64,000 bases of DNA from Streptomyces seoulensis (GCF_022846655.1 NZ_AP025667.1:1029001-1093000), one strand, 5' to 3'; positions 42,434-51,005 are shown, numbered from the stretch's first letter. Numbers and translations: made by a program. Notes: generated by a model from the letters alone, not told the origin.

Positions 42434-42925
42434 GTGACCTCAACCACAAGCGAAGCCTTCCGCGCCGGGGACCTCGGCACCCTCGTCGTCCTGGCCTGGA
42501 GCGGCGAAGCCCCCGACGGCATGGACATGCCCTACCTGCTGGCGTACTCCCTCGGGGACGCCGAGGGCGGACCGCAGGCCACCTCGGCCGCCGTCACCCA
42601 ACTCCTGGCCATGAACGGCCTGTCCATCGGCACCGTCGTCGACGGCGCCACCCGGCCCAGCCTCCCCGTCTCCCTGCTCGTCGAGGCCGGCCAGGCCGTC
42701 GTCCGGCTGCCCCAGTTGGTCGCCCAGGCCACCGCCCCGCCCGAGTGGCTGGACGCCGTCGCCCGGCGCGGTCACGCCCACCTCGTCTTCACCACCCGCC
42801 CCTGGCCCGAGGGCCGCCCCGGAGTGGAGGTCGACCCCGCCGCGCTGGTCGCCTTCGCCGGTGCCGACGAGACCCTGACCGCCGCCGTCCACCTCAAGCT
42901 GCCCGCCCGCAGCCTGCGCGCCTGA
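42434..42925 (+). CDS. Conserved actinobacterial protein, DUF5949-like
   Basis: A 163-residue soluble protein beginning MTSTTSEAFRAGDLGTLVVLAWSGEAPDGMDMPYLLAYSLGD, with PSLPVSLLVEAGQAVVRLP and HLVFTTRPWPEGRPGVEVDPAALVAFAG further on. The pattern agrees with my memory of the DUF5949 family; its function is unknown. The GTG start is supported by the leaderless -10 element. It is a single-gene unit between surface-protein genes and the tyrosinase operon. Confidence 0.65.
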   Translation: MTSTTSEAFRAGDLGTLVVLAWSGEAPDGMDMPYLLAYSLGDAEGGPQATSAAVTQLLAMNGLSIGTVVDGATRPSLPVSLLVEAGQAVVRLPQLVAQATAPPEWLDAVARRGHAHLVFTTRPWPEGRPGVEVDPAALVAFAGADETLTAAVHLKLPARSLRA

Positions 42926-43023
42926 CCCCGGCTCCCTACCCGGATGGCCTCCAGGCGGTGACTCCGGGCGCCCTCGCGCGGTTACCGCTGTCGACAGCCC
43001 AACTGCGGACGAGGGAGTGAGCG

Positions 43024-43512
43024 ATGGTCGTCGGTGCCGGTGGTGTGGCCGTGGGGACGGAACGGCAGGTCAGAGAGGGTACGGGCAGACCCTCACGACG
43101 GGAGGTGACCCGCGGCCTGCTGGCCTCGGCGGCGGCCCTGGCGCTGGCCCCGGTGGTCGCCGCCTCCCGGCCGCTGCCCCCGGCCCAGGGCCGGGACGAC
43201 AACTCCTTCGACGAGACCTACCGCGGCCACCGCATCCAGGGCTTCCTGGTTCCGGCGGTCGCGCGCGGGGCGGGCGAGGGCGACTGGCAGATCACCGTCG
43301 ACGGACGCCCGCTGCACCTGATGCGCCGCGCCGACGGCACCTGGATGAGCATGGTCGACCACTACACCTCGTACGCCACCCCGCTGGAAGCGGCCCGTGC
43401 CGCCGTGGACGAGATCGGGCCCGGCCAGCGGCTGCGCGAAGTGGCCCCGGGGCCGGTCGGCGGCGAGCACGCGGGACACGGGATGGGGGGCATGCATGGC
43501 GTACGTGCGTAA
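43024..43512 (+). CDS. melC1: Tyrosinase co-factor/copper chaperone MelC1
   Basis: A 162-residue protein with a twin-arginine signal (PSRREVTRGLLASAAALALAPVVAA) and the MelC1 domain (DDNSFDETYRGHRIQGFLVP, PLHLMRRADGTWMSMVDHYTSYATP), ending in a His/Met-rich tail (GGEHAGHGMGGMHG) suited to copper binding. MelC1 binds apo-MelC2, loads copper and carries it out through the Tat pathway. GAGGGAG precedes the ATG. The gene overlaps melC2 by 17 bp. Confidence 0.95.
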   Translation: MVVGAGGVAVGTERQVREGTGRPSRREVTRGLLASAAALALAPVVAASRPLPPAQGRDDNSFDETYRGHRIQGFLVPAVARGAGEGDWQITVDGRPLHLMRRADGTWMSMVDHYTSYATPLEAARAAVDEIGPGQRLREVAPGPVGGEHAGHGMGGMHGVRA

Positions 43513-44362
43513 GAACGCCGCCACGCTCACCGCGAGCGAGCGGCGGCGGTTCGTCAACGCCCTGCTGGAGGTGAAGCGGCGCGGCGAGTACGACGACTTC
43601 GTCCGCACGCACATCGACTACTACACGGCGGACGGCGAGAAGGGCCTGCGCGCCGCCCACATGGCCCCCTCCTTCCTGCCCTGGCACCGCCGCTTCCTGC
43701 TGGAGCTGGAGCGGGCGCTGCGCCGCGTCGACTCCTCGGTGACCGTGCCGTACTGGGACTGGACGCGCGACCGCGGCACGACCTCGGCGCCCTGGACGAA
43801 GGACCTCCTCGGCGGCAACGGACGCAAGAGCGACCGGCAGGTCACGACCGGGCCGTTCGCCTACGGGGCCGGGCACTGGACCATCAAGGAGGGCATCACC
43901 GACGGCAAGTACCTCACCCGCGACCTGGGCCGCGCCGCCTCCCCGCTCCAACTGCCCACCAGGAGCGAGCTGCAGTGGGCCCTGGACGACCCGGCGTACG
44001 ACGTCTCCCCGTGGGACTCGACCGTCACCCGGGGCTTCCGCAACAAGCTGGAGGGGTGGGGGACCGGCGGCGGCAGCGCCTCCTGGCACAACCACAACCG
44101 GGTGCACCGCTGGGTCGGCGGCGTGATGCTCGGCGGAGCCTCCGTCAACGACCCGGTGTTCTGGCTGCACCACGCCTTCCTCGACCTCCAGTGGTACCGC
44201 TGGCAGCGGGCGCACAAGACCCACCGGTACCTGCCGGCCGCCCAGCCCGCGCCCGGCGACAAGCAGCGCGGCCGGGTCGTCGCCCGGTTCGACAAGCTGC
44301 CGCCGTGGAACGTCACCCCGGACTCGCTGGAGGACGTGAGCGGGATCTACCGGTACGCCTGA
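43496..44362 (+). CDS. melC2: Tyrosinase MelC2
   Basis: A 288-residue type 3 copper monooxygenase that oxidises tyrosine and other phenols to quinones, starting melanin formation. CuA ligands are His39 (RTHID), His55 (AAHMAPS) and His64 (LPWHRR). CuB ligands are His200 and His204 (HNRVH) and His226 (FWLHHAF). It has no signal of its own and depends on MelC1 for copper and Tat export. The start at 43496 overlaps the melC1 end. The copA/copZ genes earlier in the window belong to the same copper economy. Confidence 0.96.
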   Translation: MAYVRKNAATLTASERRRFVNALLEVKRRGEYDDFVRTHIDYYTADGEKGLRAAHMAPSFLPWHRRFLLELERALRRVDSSVTVPYWDWTRDRGTTSAPWTKDLLGGNGRKSDRQVTTGPFAYGAGHWTIKEGITDGKYLTRDLGRAASPLQLPTRSELQWALDDPAYDVSPWDSTVTRGFRNKLEGWGTGGGSASWHNHNRVHRWVGGVMLGGASVNDPVFWLHHAFLDLQWYRWQRAHKTHRYLPAAQPAPGDKQRGRVVARFDKLPPWNVTPDSLEDVSGIYRYA

Positions 44363-44388
44363 GGCGGGCGGGCATGCCGCGCGGGCAT

Positions 44389-44427
44389 GCGAAGAGCCCC
44401 GGCGCTCAGGGTGCCGGGGCTCTTCGC
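44389..44427. terminator. Bidirectional terminator between melC2 and chpG
   Basis: GCGAAGAGCCCCGGC (44389-44403) pairs perfectly with GCCGGGGCTCTTCGC (44413-44427) between convergent genes. Confidence 0.88.
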
Positions 44428-44439
44428 GGAGGGAAGGTG

Positions 44440-44751
44440 TCAGTTGCCGTAGCCGCTGTCGCCGTAACCGCCCTCGGGCGTCTCCTGCACCGGCTCGGGC
44501 TCGGTGGGCTCGCCGACGTTGGCGCAGGTGTTGCCGAAGGCCGGGTTCAGCAGGCCGACCACGTCGATGGTGTTGCCGCACAGGTTGACCGGGATGTTGA
44601 CCGGAACCTGGACCACGTTGCCGGAGCCCACGCCGGGCGAGCCGACGGCCGAGCCCCCGGCGTTCGCGTCGGCCAGCGCCAGACCGGCGCCACCGACCAT
44701 CACGGCACCGGTGCCGAGGGCCACGACGGCTGCCTTCGCAATGCGAGACAT
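44440..44751 (-). CDS. chpG: Chaplin with C-terminal acidic/Gly-Tyr extension (ChpG position)
   Basis: A 103-residue secreted chaplin: signal peptide MSRIAKAAVVALGTGAVMVGGAGLALA, a chaplin domain (GSPGVGSGNVVQVPVNIPVNLCGNTIDVVGLLNPAFGNTCANV) with both Cys residues, then a 23-residue tail GEPTEPEPVQETPEGGYGDSGYGN (24 with the first Gly) without a sortase signal. AAGGAG precedes the ATG at 44751. Usual short chaplins stop right after the domain, so the tail is unusual. A sigma-BldN-like promoter lies upstream. Confidence 0.92.
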   Translation of the reverse strand: MSRIAKAAVVALGTGAVMVGGAGLALADANAGGSAVGSPGVGSGNVVQVPVNIPVNLCGNTIDVVGLLNPAFGNTCANVGEPTEPEPVQETPEGGYGDSGYGN

Positions 44752-44814
44752 CACGTTCTCCTTATGTCGCTCGGGGGAGGGGGAGGCGGCAGGAATCGCC
44801 GCCGCACTTCCCGT

Positions 44815-44842
44815 ACAACGGCACGCCGGAGAGGTGGTCACG
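44815..44842 (-). promoter_or_regulatory. Sigma-BldN-like promoter of chpG
   Basis: On the minus strand CGTGAC (44842-44837), exactly 16 bp, CGTTGT (44820-44815), each one mismatch from the recalled CGTAAC/CGTTGA. Confidence 0.6.
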
Positions 44843-44950
44843 GGGGAAAGGTGCGGGATCACCCTTTTACTGGACCGAATCTCCGGGGTGGGTGATTCGT
44901 GACGGTGTGTCCGGCCGCGTGAGCGTCTTTTCGGGGAGTACGGGTGAGGG

Positions 44951-45334
44951 TCATCCGGCGAAGGACTCGGGCCCGAACCGTCCCCAGGCGACGAAGGCGG
45001 CGAGCGCGAGGTAGGCGAAGTTCAGCGCCACGAAGCCGAACTCGCGGCGCCGGCCGTGGGCGAGCATCGCGCCGATCATCAACAGCACCCAGCAGGCGGC
45101 GGTCACCGGCACCATGACGGGCACCCGGCCGACCAGCGCGGGCAGGACGAGCCCGACGGCGGCGAGCAGTTCCAGCACCCCGAGCGCCTTGACGCTCCCG
45201 CCACCGACCCCCTCGGTCCACCCTCCCCCGTGCACGGAGGCCAGCTTCTCCTTCGGTACGAAGGTCTTGCTGACCCCTCCGGCGAGAGCCAGCCCGGCCA
45301 GCAGCCAGGCGCTGATCCACAGAGCGAGGTTCAT
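44951..45334 (-). CDS. DoxX-family membrane protein
   Basis: A 127-residue protein with four hydrophobic helices in the DoxX pattern (LWISAWLLAGLALAGGVSKTF, ALGVLELLAAVGLVLPALV, VPVTAACWVLLMIGAMLAH, LNFAYLALAAFVAW). DoxX proteins are small membrane proteins linked to redox and thiol stress; the precise role here is unknown. The start at 45334 follows an AGGA-containing leader. It is a single gene. Confidence 0.8.
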   Translation of the reverse strand: MNLALWISAWLLAGLALAGGVSKTFVPKEKLASVHGGGWTEGVGGGSVKALGVLELLAAVGLVLPALVGRVPVMVPVTAACWVLLMIGAMLAHGRRREFGFVALNFAYLALAAFVAWGRFGPESFAG

Positions 45335-45494
45335 CTGTCCTACTTCCCTTGCCGGTCGGCATCGCTTCCAGGAGTGGGACGGTTGATGTCCGCGGTTTGT
45401 GACATGCCCCGGCGCGGCGGAACTCGTGTACCGACGGCCGTCGCGCGGTTCCTTGGCGGAACCGTCCGTGGCGTGTCCGTTGTCGTGTCCTGTC

Positions 45495-45893
45495 GTGAAC
45501 GAACCCGACACCTGCCTCCCTTGGGCGGCCTCCGCGCTGTTCGGCGCTCTGGTGGGCAGCGCCGCGTGGTCATTGACCGTCTGGGCCCGCGCGTACTGCG
45601 ACGCGGGGTACGACGCCGGGGGCCGCTTCGAGCTCAACCTCCTGCTCCCGGTGATCGTGGGAGCGGAGGTGCTCGCCGGGCTCTTCGCGCGAGCGATCGG
45701 CCGACGCCTGGCGCGTGGCACGCCGGAGGTGGTCCGCGGCTGGCTGCCCACACTGGTGGTGGTCCTCGTGACGGTGGGGTCGGCGTGGTGGTTCTTCGCG
45801 TCCCGGGGGACCTTGGCGGGGTACCCCGGGGACTCCGGGCTGTGCCCGGCGAGCAACGTCCCGCCGCAGTGGCCGGGGTGGATTCCGGTGTGA
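45495..45893 (+). CDS. Small membrane protein of unknown function
   Basis: A 132-residue protein (from GTG 45495) with three predicted helices: LPWAASALFGALVGSAAWSLTVW, LNLLLPVIVGAEVLAGLFARAIG and WLPTLVVVLVTVGSAWWFFAS. It ends in a Pro/Trp-rich tail. No family is recognised. The start is uncertain because the open frame extends upstream to 45399 and no ribosome binding site decides it. Confidence 0.45.
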   Translation: MNEPDTCLPWAASALFGALVGSAAWSLTVWARAYCDAGYDAGGRFELNLLLPVIVGAEVLAGLFARAIGRRLARGTPEVVRGWLPTLVVVLVTVGSAWWFFASRGTLAGYPGDSGLCPASNVPPQWPGWIPV

Positions 45894-45922
45894 ACGGGCC
45901 GGCGACGACGCTGGGTCGGTCG

Positions 45923-46309
45923 TCAGTCGGCGGGGCATCCTTCCCGGTCGGTGCGGGTGAGTATCGAGCCCAGCGGAGCCACGTCGTCGGCCTTCCTGGC
46001 GGTGCAGGGGAGTGGAACCTCCCTCAGCCTGCCCTCGTGCAGCATCCAGAGCCCGAAGCATTCGTCGTCCTGGTCCCGGAGCAGGACCTGGACCGACTCG
46101 GGGCTGGGCCAGGCCATCTGCTCCAGGTGCGGCAGGAGTCCTGCCCAGTTGAGTCGCCAGAAGTCGATGGACCATGCGTCCATGCCAGGGATGAGGTCAA
46201 AACACTGGTGCCATTCGCGATGCTCGTCGGGCTGGGTAAGAGGTTCCATCACGTCGCGGGCTCCGCGAGCGATGACGATGACTTCACAGTCTCTGCTCAT
46301 GCGCGCCAT
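45923..46309 (-). CDS. Hypothetical cytoplasmic protein
   Basis: A 128-residue acidic protein rich in Trp (HREWHQCFDLIPGMDAWSIDFWRLNWAGLLPHLEQM, VLLRDQDDECFGLWMLHEGRL). No signal peptide, helix or known motif is seen. It resembles the small, barnase-inhibitor- or SUKH-like proteins common in Streptomyces only in size and composition, so I do not assign it. A start three codons in (MSRDCEV) is equally possible. Confidence 0.5.
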   Translation of the reverse strand: MARMSRDCEVIVIARGARDVMEPLTQPDEHREWHQCFDLIPGMDAWSIDFWRLNWAGLLPHLEQMAWPSPESVQVLLRDQDDECFGLWMLHEGRLREVPLPCTARKADDVAPLGSILTRTDREGCPAD

Positions 46310-46598
46310 GATCGGGTTCGGGTCCGGAAGCGGTCAACGGTCGACCGCGCACGAGTGGACCCGGGCCATCGGCGCCCGGTGTGCCGAGGGGCGGCTTCCC
46401 GGCCTCACGGGGCGGCTGGGGCGGTTTCACGGCGCGACCACTGTCATGTCACGAACGCGTCCTGAAGACGATCAAGAGGCAACTGGGGCGCCGGCACCGG
46501 CCGTCTCGGGAAACAGCAAGCCACTCGGGCGAACAGTCGCCCGGCCCACTCGCCCGCTCCCCACGAGCGGCAGCCCCACGCAGAGGACAGGCACCAGC
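46310..46598. other. Intergenic stretch, no gene recognised
   Basis: About 290 bp between divergent genes. It must contain promoters for both sides, but I see no clear consensus pair, repeat or fold. Confidence 0.4.
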
Positions 46599-47045
46599 AT
46601 GCGCACTCGGAAGATCTCGGTACTGACCATGACCGCGGTGGCCCTCGGCCTGGCGCTGACGGCATGCGACAACGACGGTGGCGGCGGCGCGTCCTCTTCC
46701 GCGAGCAGCTCACCGACGACGGCCACGAGCACCCCGCAGTCCGACGCCCCGCAGTCCGACACCGCGGAGAACAAGCCGTCCGGCACGCCCGCCAAGTCCG
46801 ACACGAAGTGCACGGACCAGATCGACTACGCGGGTGACTCCCGCTCGAACGCCGAGATCAACTCCATCGGCGAGGACAGGGGTGCGTGCCCGCCGGTGCA
46901 GAAGTCCGGTGAGGCGTCGGGTACGCCGAAGGACTCCGGCACGAAGTGCACGGACCAGATCGACTACGCGGGTGACTCCCGCTCGAACGCCGAGATCAAC
47001 TCCATCGGCGAGGACACGGGTACGTGCCCGCCGGTCAAGCAGTGA
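46599..47045 (+). CDS. Lipoprotein with tandemly duplicated Cys-containing domain
   Basis: A 148-residue exported lipoprotein. The signal peptide MRTRKISVLTMTAVALGLALTAC has the lipobox LTAC, so Cys23 is lipidated. A Ser/Thr/Pro-rich spacer leads to two copies of a 33-residue unit (KCTDQIDYAGDSRSNAEINSIGEDxGxCPPV) joined by a short KSGEASGTPKDSGT-type linker. Each unit has two Cys residues, probably forming a disulphide. The unit is not one I recognise. The DNA of the two copies is almost identical, which shows a recent duplication. AGAGGACAGG precedes the ATG. Confidence 0.82.
   Translation: MRTRKISVLTMTAVALGLALTACDNDGGGGASSSASSSPTTATSTPQSDAPQSDTAENKPSGTPAKSDTKCTDQIDYAGDSRSNAEINSIGEDRGACPPVQKSGEASGTPKDSGTKCTDQIDYAGDSRSNAEINSIGEDTGTCPPVKQ
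46802..47035 (+). repeat. 138-bp-period tandem duplication within the lipoprotein gene
   Basis: Bases 46802-46897 recur at 46940-47035. The first 77 bases are identical and only two mismatches occur in the remaining 19. Third codon positions are conserved too, so the copies are young or kept alike by gene conversion. Confidence 0.92.
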
Positions 47046-47186
47046 ACCGCTGATCGCCCCAGTAGGGAGGGGGCGCCGGGGCCTGCCGGCGGTGACCAGG
47101 ATCAGACCAGGATCAAGCCGCGAGCTGCCCCGGCGACCACGGTCCGGCCCCGGTCGCAGGGGCGCGGCGATCCGCATCAGGACATG

Positions 47187-47223
47187 AAAAAGGCCCCTCA
47201 CGCGTCACCGCCGGTGAGAGGCC
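47187..47223 (-). terminator. Terminator of the tRNA-Arg transcript
   Basis: On the minus strand GGCCTCTCAC pairs with GTGAGGGGCC (one G-U pair), followed by TTTTT. It lies just downstream of the tRNA 3' end. Confidence 0.8.
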
Positions 47224-47229
47224 GTTTTG

Positions 47230-47302
47230 CGCCCCCGGCAGGACTCGAACCTGCGGCCAAGCGCTTAGAAGGCGCCTGCTCTATCCACTGAGCTACGGGG
47301 GC
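47230..47302 (-). tRNA. tRNA-Arg (anticodon UCU)
   Basis: The minus strand folds as a cloverleaf: acceptor GCCCCCG...CGGGGGC, D arm GCTC-AGTGGATA-GAGC, anticodon stem GGCGC/GCGCT with loop CTTCTAA (anticodon TCT), and T arm GCAGG-TTCGAGT-CCTGC. CCA is not encoded. It reads AGA/AGG arginine codons, which are rare in this GC-rich genome. Confidence 0.95.
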
Positions 47303-47573
47303 CTGGTGCGGGTCAAGGATAAAGCTCCCCGTTCCTTGACCTTGTCGCCGCGCCTCCGTGGCTCGATGTGGAGGTTCGGTGAAGCGGTCAAGATAATCGC
47401 AGGCGGGTACGAATCATGCATCGCTTTCGCGCCCAGACGCGCCGGGTGTTGTGCACTCGTTATGCCGGGAGGGGGCCCGCGTCCCAGTCGTCCCTTCCGT
47501 CCGGTCTGTCCATTCGGCGCGCAGGCATGTCCATATGCTTCAGAATTCCCCTAAAATTGGGCATTCTTCACAT

Positions 47574-49184
47574 GTGGTGACCTTGGACGTACGCCCTCAG
47601 CTACTCGACGCACTCGCTGCTCTGCGCGACCGTGTCGCCGCCGCACGCTTTCCGCTCCCCCTGGCGGGAGCCCCGCGCGTGCGCGCCAACCGGGACGAGC
47701 TGCTCGCCCAACTGGACGACTACCTCGTACCCCGATTGCGCTCGCCCGAGGCGCCGCTGCTGGCCGTCGTCGGCGGGTCGACCGGGACCGGCAAGTCGAC
47801 CCTGGTGAACTCCCTGGTCGGGCGGCGGGTCACGGAGGCGGGCGTGCTCCGGCCGACCACCCGCACCCCCGTACTCGTCTGCCACCCGGAGGACCAGCAC
47901 TGGTTCAGCGGCATGCGCGTACTCCCCGACCTCACCCGCCGCTGGGTTCCTCACCAGGAGAGACCCGCCAAGGACAGCGATGCCCCCGGCGACGACCACG
48001 CGCGCGTGCTGAGCGTCGAGACCGCCGAGACCCTCCCGCGCGGGCTCGCCCTGCTCGACGCCCCGGACGTCGACTCGCTGATCGCCGACAACCGCGTCCT
48101 CGCCGCCCAACTGATCTGCGCCGCCGACATCTGGATCATGGTGACGACGGCCGCCCGTTACGCCGACGCCGTCCCCTGGCACCTGCTGCGCACCGCCAAG
48201 GAGTACCGGGCCACCCTGATCACCGTCCTCGACCGGGTGCCCCACCAGGTCGTCGCCGAGGTCTCCCGCCAGTACGGCGCCCTGCTCACCAAGGCCGGGC
48301 TCGGCGAGGTGCCGAGGTTCACCGTGCCCGAGCTGCCCGAGTCGGCCGGGGGCGGCGGACTGCTGCCCGCCTCCGCCGTCGCCCCGCTGCGCACCTGGCT
48401 GCACCACCACGCCCAGGACCCCGGCGCCCGCCGCAGCGCCCTCACCCGGACGGCGTACGGCCTGCTCGACTCGCTGGGCGCCCGCCTGCCGGAGCTGGCG
48501 AGCGCGGCCGCCGCCCAGTACGCGGCCGCCCTCCGCCTCACCACCGCCGTGGACGGCGCCTACGACAGCGAGCACACGCGCGTGCGCGGCAGGCTCCAGT
48601 CCGGCACCGTCCTCGCCGGGGACGCCCTCAAACGCTGGCGCGCCTTCCCGCTGGACTGCACCGCCGGTGAACTCCTCGACGCCCTCGTGGAGAGCCTCGG
48701 CGCGCTGCTGCTGTGCGCCGTCACCGCCGCCGACGAGCGCGTGGACGACGCGTGGCGCCGCGAACCCGCCGCCCGCGCCCCGGAACTCGCCGACCGCGAG
48801 CCCTCCCCGGAGGGCGCCGAGCACCGCATCGGGCTCGCCGTACGGCGCTGGCGACGCGAGCTGGAGGAGTACGCCGAGGACGAGGTCCGCGAGCTGGAAC
48901 GCGGCAACGCCCCCGAACCCGAGACGGTCGCCGCGCTCGCCGCCGCCGTCGTCCTCGGCGGACGCCGGGCGCGTACGGCGGGCGAGGGGCTGGCCGAGCG
49001 GATCGGGGCGCACGGCGCGCTGCGGCTGCGCGACCGCGCCGGGCGCCTGCTCACCGAGCACGTGGACCGGGTGCTGCACGGCGAGCGGGAACGCCGGCTC
49101 TCCCCGCTCGACGCCCTGGACGTCCACGCCGAGTCGCAGGCCGAACTCATCGCCGCGCTGTCCGTACTGCAGAAGGAGAGGTGA
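47574..49184 (+). CDS. dynA: Dynamin-like GTPase, first of a pair (DynA/DynB type)
   Basis: A 536-residue large GTPase with P-loop GGSTGTGKS at residues 67-75, switch threonine region ([15 protein letters not shown]), G3-like LLDAPDVDS and a long helical C-terminal part without a membrane helix. It matches the first of two adjacent GTPase genes which, as I recall, encode the dynamin-like DynA/DynB pair needed for stable Z-rings during sporulation septation in S. venezuelae. GTG 47574 ([14 protein letters not shown]) fits orthologues; other in-frame starts lie upstream (for example ATG 47535). It is followed after three bases by its partner. Confidence 0.75.
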   Translation: MVTLDVRPQLLDALAALRDRVAAARFPLPLAGAPRVRANRDELLAQLDDYLVPRLRSPEAPLLAVVGGSTGTGKSTLVNSLVGRRVTEAGVLRPTTRTPVLVCHPEDQHWFSGMRVLPDLTRRWVPHQERPAKDSDAPGDDHARVLSVETAETLPRGLALLDAPDVDSLIADNRVLAAQLICAADIWIMVTTAARYADAVPWHLLRTAKEYRATLITVLDRVPHQVVAEVSRQYGALLTKAGLGEVPRFTVPELPESAGGGGLLPASAVAPLRTWLHHHAQDPGARRSALTRTAYGLLDSLGARLPELASAAAAQYAAALRLTTAVDGAYDSEHTRVRGRLQSGTVLAGDALKRWRAFPLDCTAGELLDALVESLGALLLCAVTAADERVDDAWRREPAARAPELADREPSPEGAEHRIGLAVRRWRRELEEYAEDEVRELERGNAPEPETVAALAAAVVLGGRRARTAGEGLAERIGAHGALRLRDRAGRLLTEHVDRVLHGERERRLSPLDALDVHAESQAELIAALSVLQKER

Positions 49185-49187
49185 CCG

Positions 49188-51005
49188 GTGACCGCCGTCG
49201 CCAAACAGGACCAGATGGATCACGTCGACGACACGGGTCCCGCCGATGAGGAGGCGCACGCGCGCGTGGAGGGCGACCAGCGTCCCGACGGCGACGAGGC
49301 CCCCGTCGAGAGCGACGCCTGGGACGACGGCCTCATCGCCCGCCGTGCCACCGAGGGCACCACACCCGCCGAAGCCCCCGCGCGCGGCGTGACCGGCGGC
49401 GGCCCCCCGGCGCCCCTGGCGTACGACGGGCCCCTGCGCTCCCGGCTAGACGCGCTGCGCGAACTCGTCGGGCTGTCCCGTGCCCGCCTCGACAACCACA
49501 CCCTCGCCGAGGCCGCCCGCGTCCTGGACGAGGCCACCGCGCGGCGCAAGCTGTCCGGGCAGCACACCGTCGTCGCCATCGCGGGCGCGACCGGCAGCGG
49601 CAAGTCCCAGCTCTTCAACACGCTCGCCGGAGTGCCCATCTCGGAGACCGGGGTACGCCGTCCGACGACCGCCGCGCCGATCGCGTGCAGTTGGAGCGAC
49701 GGCGCCGCCACCCTCATCGACCGCCTCGGCATCCCCGGCCGGCTGCGCCGCCGCCCGCTGCAGAGCGCCGAGGCCGAGGCGCAGTTGCGCGGGCTGGTCC
49801 TGATCGACCTGCCCGACCACGACTCGGCCGCCGTGCGGCACCGCGAGCACGTCGACCGGGTCCTCAAGCTCGTCGACGGGGTCATCTGGGTGGTCGACCC
49901 CGAGAAGTACGCCGACGCCGCGCTCCACGAGCGCTATCTGCGGCCCATGGCGGGCCACGCCGAGGTGATGTTCGTCGTCCTCAACCAGACCGACCGGCTG
50001 CCCGCCGAGGCCACCGAGCAGATCCTCGACGACCTGCGCCGACTGCTGGACGAGGACGGCATCGCGCTCGGCGAGTACGACGAACCCGGCGCCACCGTGC
50101 TCGCCCTGTCCGCGCTCACCGGCGACGGCGTGGCCGACCTGCGCGAGGTGCTCGGCAAGTTCGTCGCCGAGCGGGGAGCGGCGGCCCGCCGGGTCTCGGC
50201 CGACGTGGACGCGGCCGCGGCGGATCTGCGGCCGGTGTACGCCGCCGGGCAGGGCGTGGGCCTGAGCGAACAGGCACGTGAGGAGTTCTCCGGCCGGCTC
50301 GCGGACGCGGTCGGCGCCACGGCGGCCGGGGAAGCCGCCGAACGCGCCTGGCTGCGCAGCGCCAACCGCGCCTGCGGCACGCCCTGGCTGCGGCTGTGGC
50401 GCTGGTACCACGACCGCGGCGGTCCGCAGACCGGCAGCCTGCTGGTACGCCCGCAGACCGACGCCGAGGCGACCGCGCGCCAGCGGGTGGAGCAGGCGGT
50501 CCGTACGGTGTCCGACCAGGCCGCGGCGGAGCTGCCGACGCCCTGGGCGCAGGCGGTGCGCGAGGCGGCCGTACGCGGGTCGCAGGGGCTGTCGGAGTCG
50601 CTGGACGAGCTGGCGGGGCAGGCCGGGCTGCCGTCGGGCCGCCCGCCCCGGCCGGGCTGGTGGCCGCTGGCGGTGCTGGTGCAGGCGGCGATGACGCTGC
50701 TGCAGATCGTGGGCGGGCTGTGGCTCGCGGGGCAGATCGCGGGCCTGCTGACGCCCAACCTGGGTGTGCCGGTGCTGCTGATGCTGTGCGGGATCGTGGG
50801 CGGTCCGCTGGTGGAGTGGAGCTGCCGCCTGGCGGCGCGGGGGCCCGCACGGCGGTACGGCCAGGAGGCGGAGCGACGGCTGCGGGAGGCGGCCGCGAGC
50901 TGCGGACGGGCGCGGGTGCTGGACCCGGTGGCGGCGGAGCTGCTGCGGTACCGGGAGGTGCGGGAGCAGTACGGGCGGATCGCGGGGGTGGGGGTCGGCC
51001 GGTGA
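49188..51005 (+). CDS. dynB: Membrane-associated dynamin-like GTPase, partner (DynB type)
   Basis: A 605-residue GTPase with an acidic disordered N-terminus (residues 1-75), P-loop GATGSGKS at 133-140, RRPTTAAPIAC as G2, LIDLPDHDS as G3 and LNQTDRL as the G4 NKxD variant. Two C-terminal membrane helices lie near residues 490-550 (WWPLAVLVQAAMTLLQIVGGLWLAG and LGVPVLLMLCGIVGGPLVEW). The helices would anchor the GTPase pair to the septal membrane. It forms a two-gene operon with the upstream GTPase. Which gene is called A or B is from memory. Confidence 0.75.
   Translation: MTAVAKQDQMDHVDDTGPADEEAHARVEGDQRPDGDEAPVESDAWDDGLIARRATEGTTPAEAPARGVTGGGPPAPLAYDGPLRSRLDALRELVGLSRARLDNHTLAEAARVLDEATARRKLSGQHTVVAIAGATGSGKSQLFNTLAGVPISETGVRRPTTAAPIACSWSDGAATLIDRLGIPGRLRRRPLQSAEAEAQLRGLVLIDLPDHDSAAVRHREHVDRVLKLVDGVIWVVDPEKYADAALHERYLRPMAGHAEVMFVVLNQTDRLPAEATEQILDDLRRLLDEDGIALGEYDEPGATVLALSALTGDGVADLREVLGKFVAERGAAARRVSADVDAAAADLRPVYAAGQGVGLSEQAREEFSGRLADAVGATAAGEAAERAWLRSANRACGTPWLRLWRWYHDRGGPQTGSLLVRPQTDAEATARQRVEQAVRTVSDQAAAELPTPWAQAVREAAVRGSQGLSESLDELAGQAGLPSGRPPRPGWWPLAVLVQAAMTLLQIVGGLWLAGQIAGLLTPNLGVPVLLMLCGIVGGPLVEWSCRLAARGPARRYGQEAERRLREAAASCGRARVLDPVAAELLRYREVREQYGRIAGVGVGR

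Noticed and set aside
47230..47302. tRNA-Arg as an attachment site of an integrated element
   Set aside because: No integrase, no direct repeat of the tRNA 3' end and no foreign-looking genes on either side; neighbours are conserved core genes.
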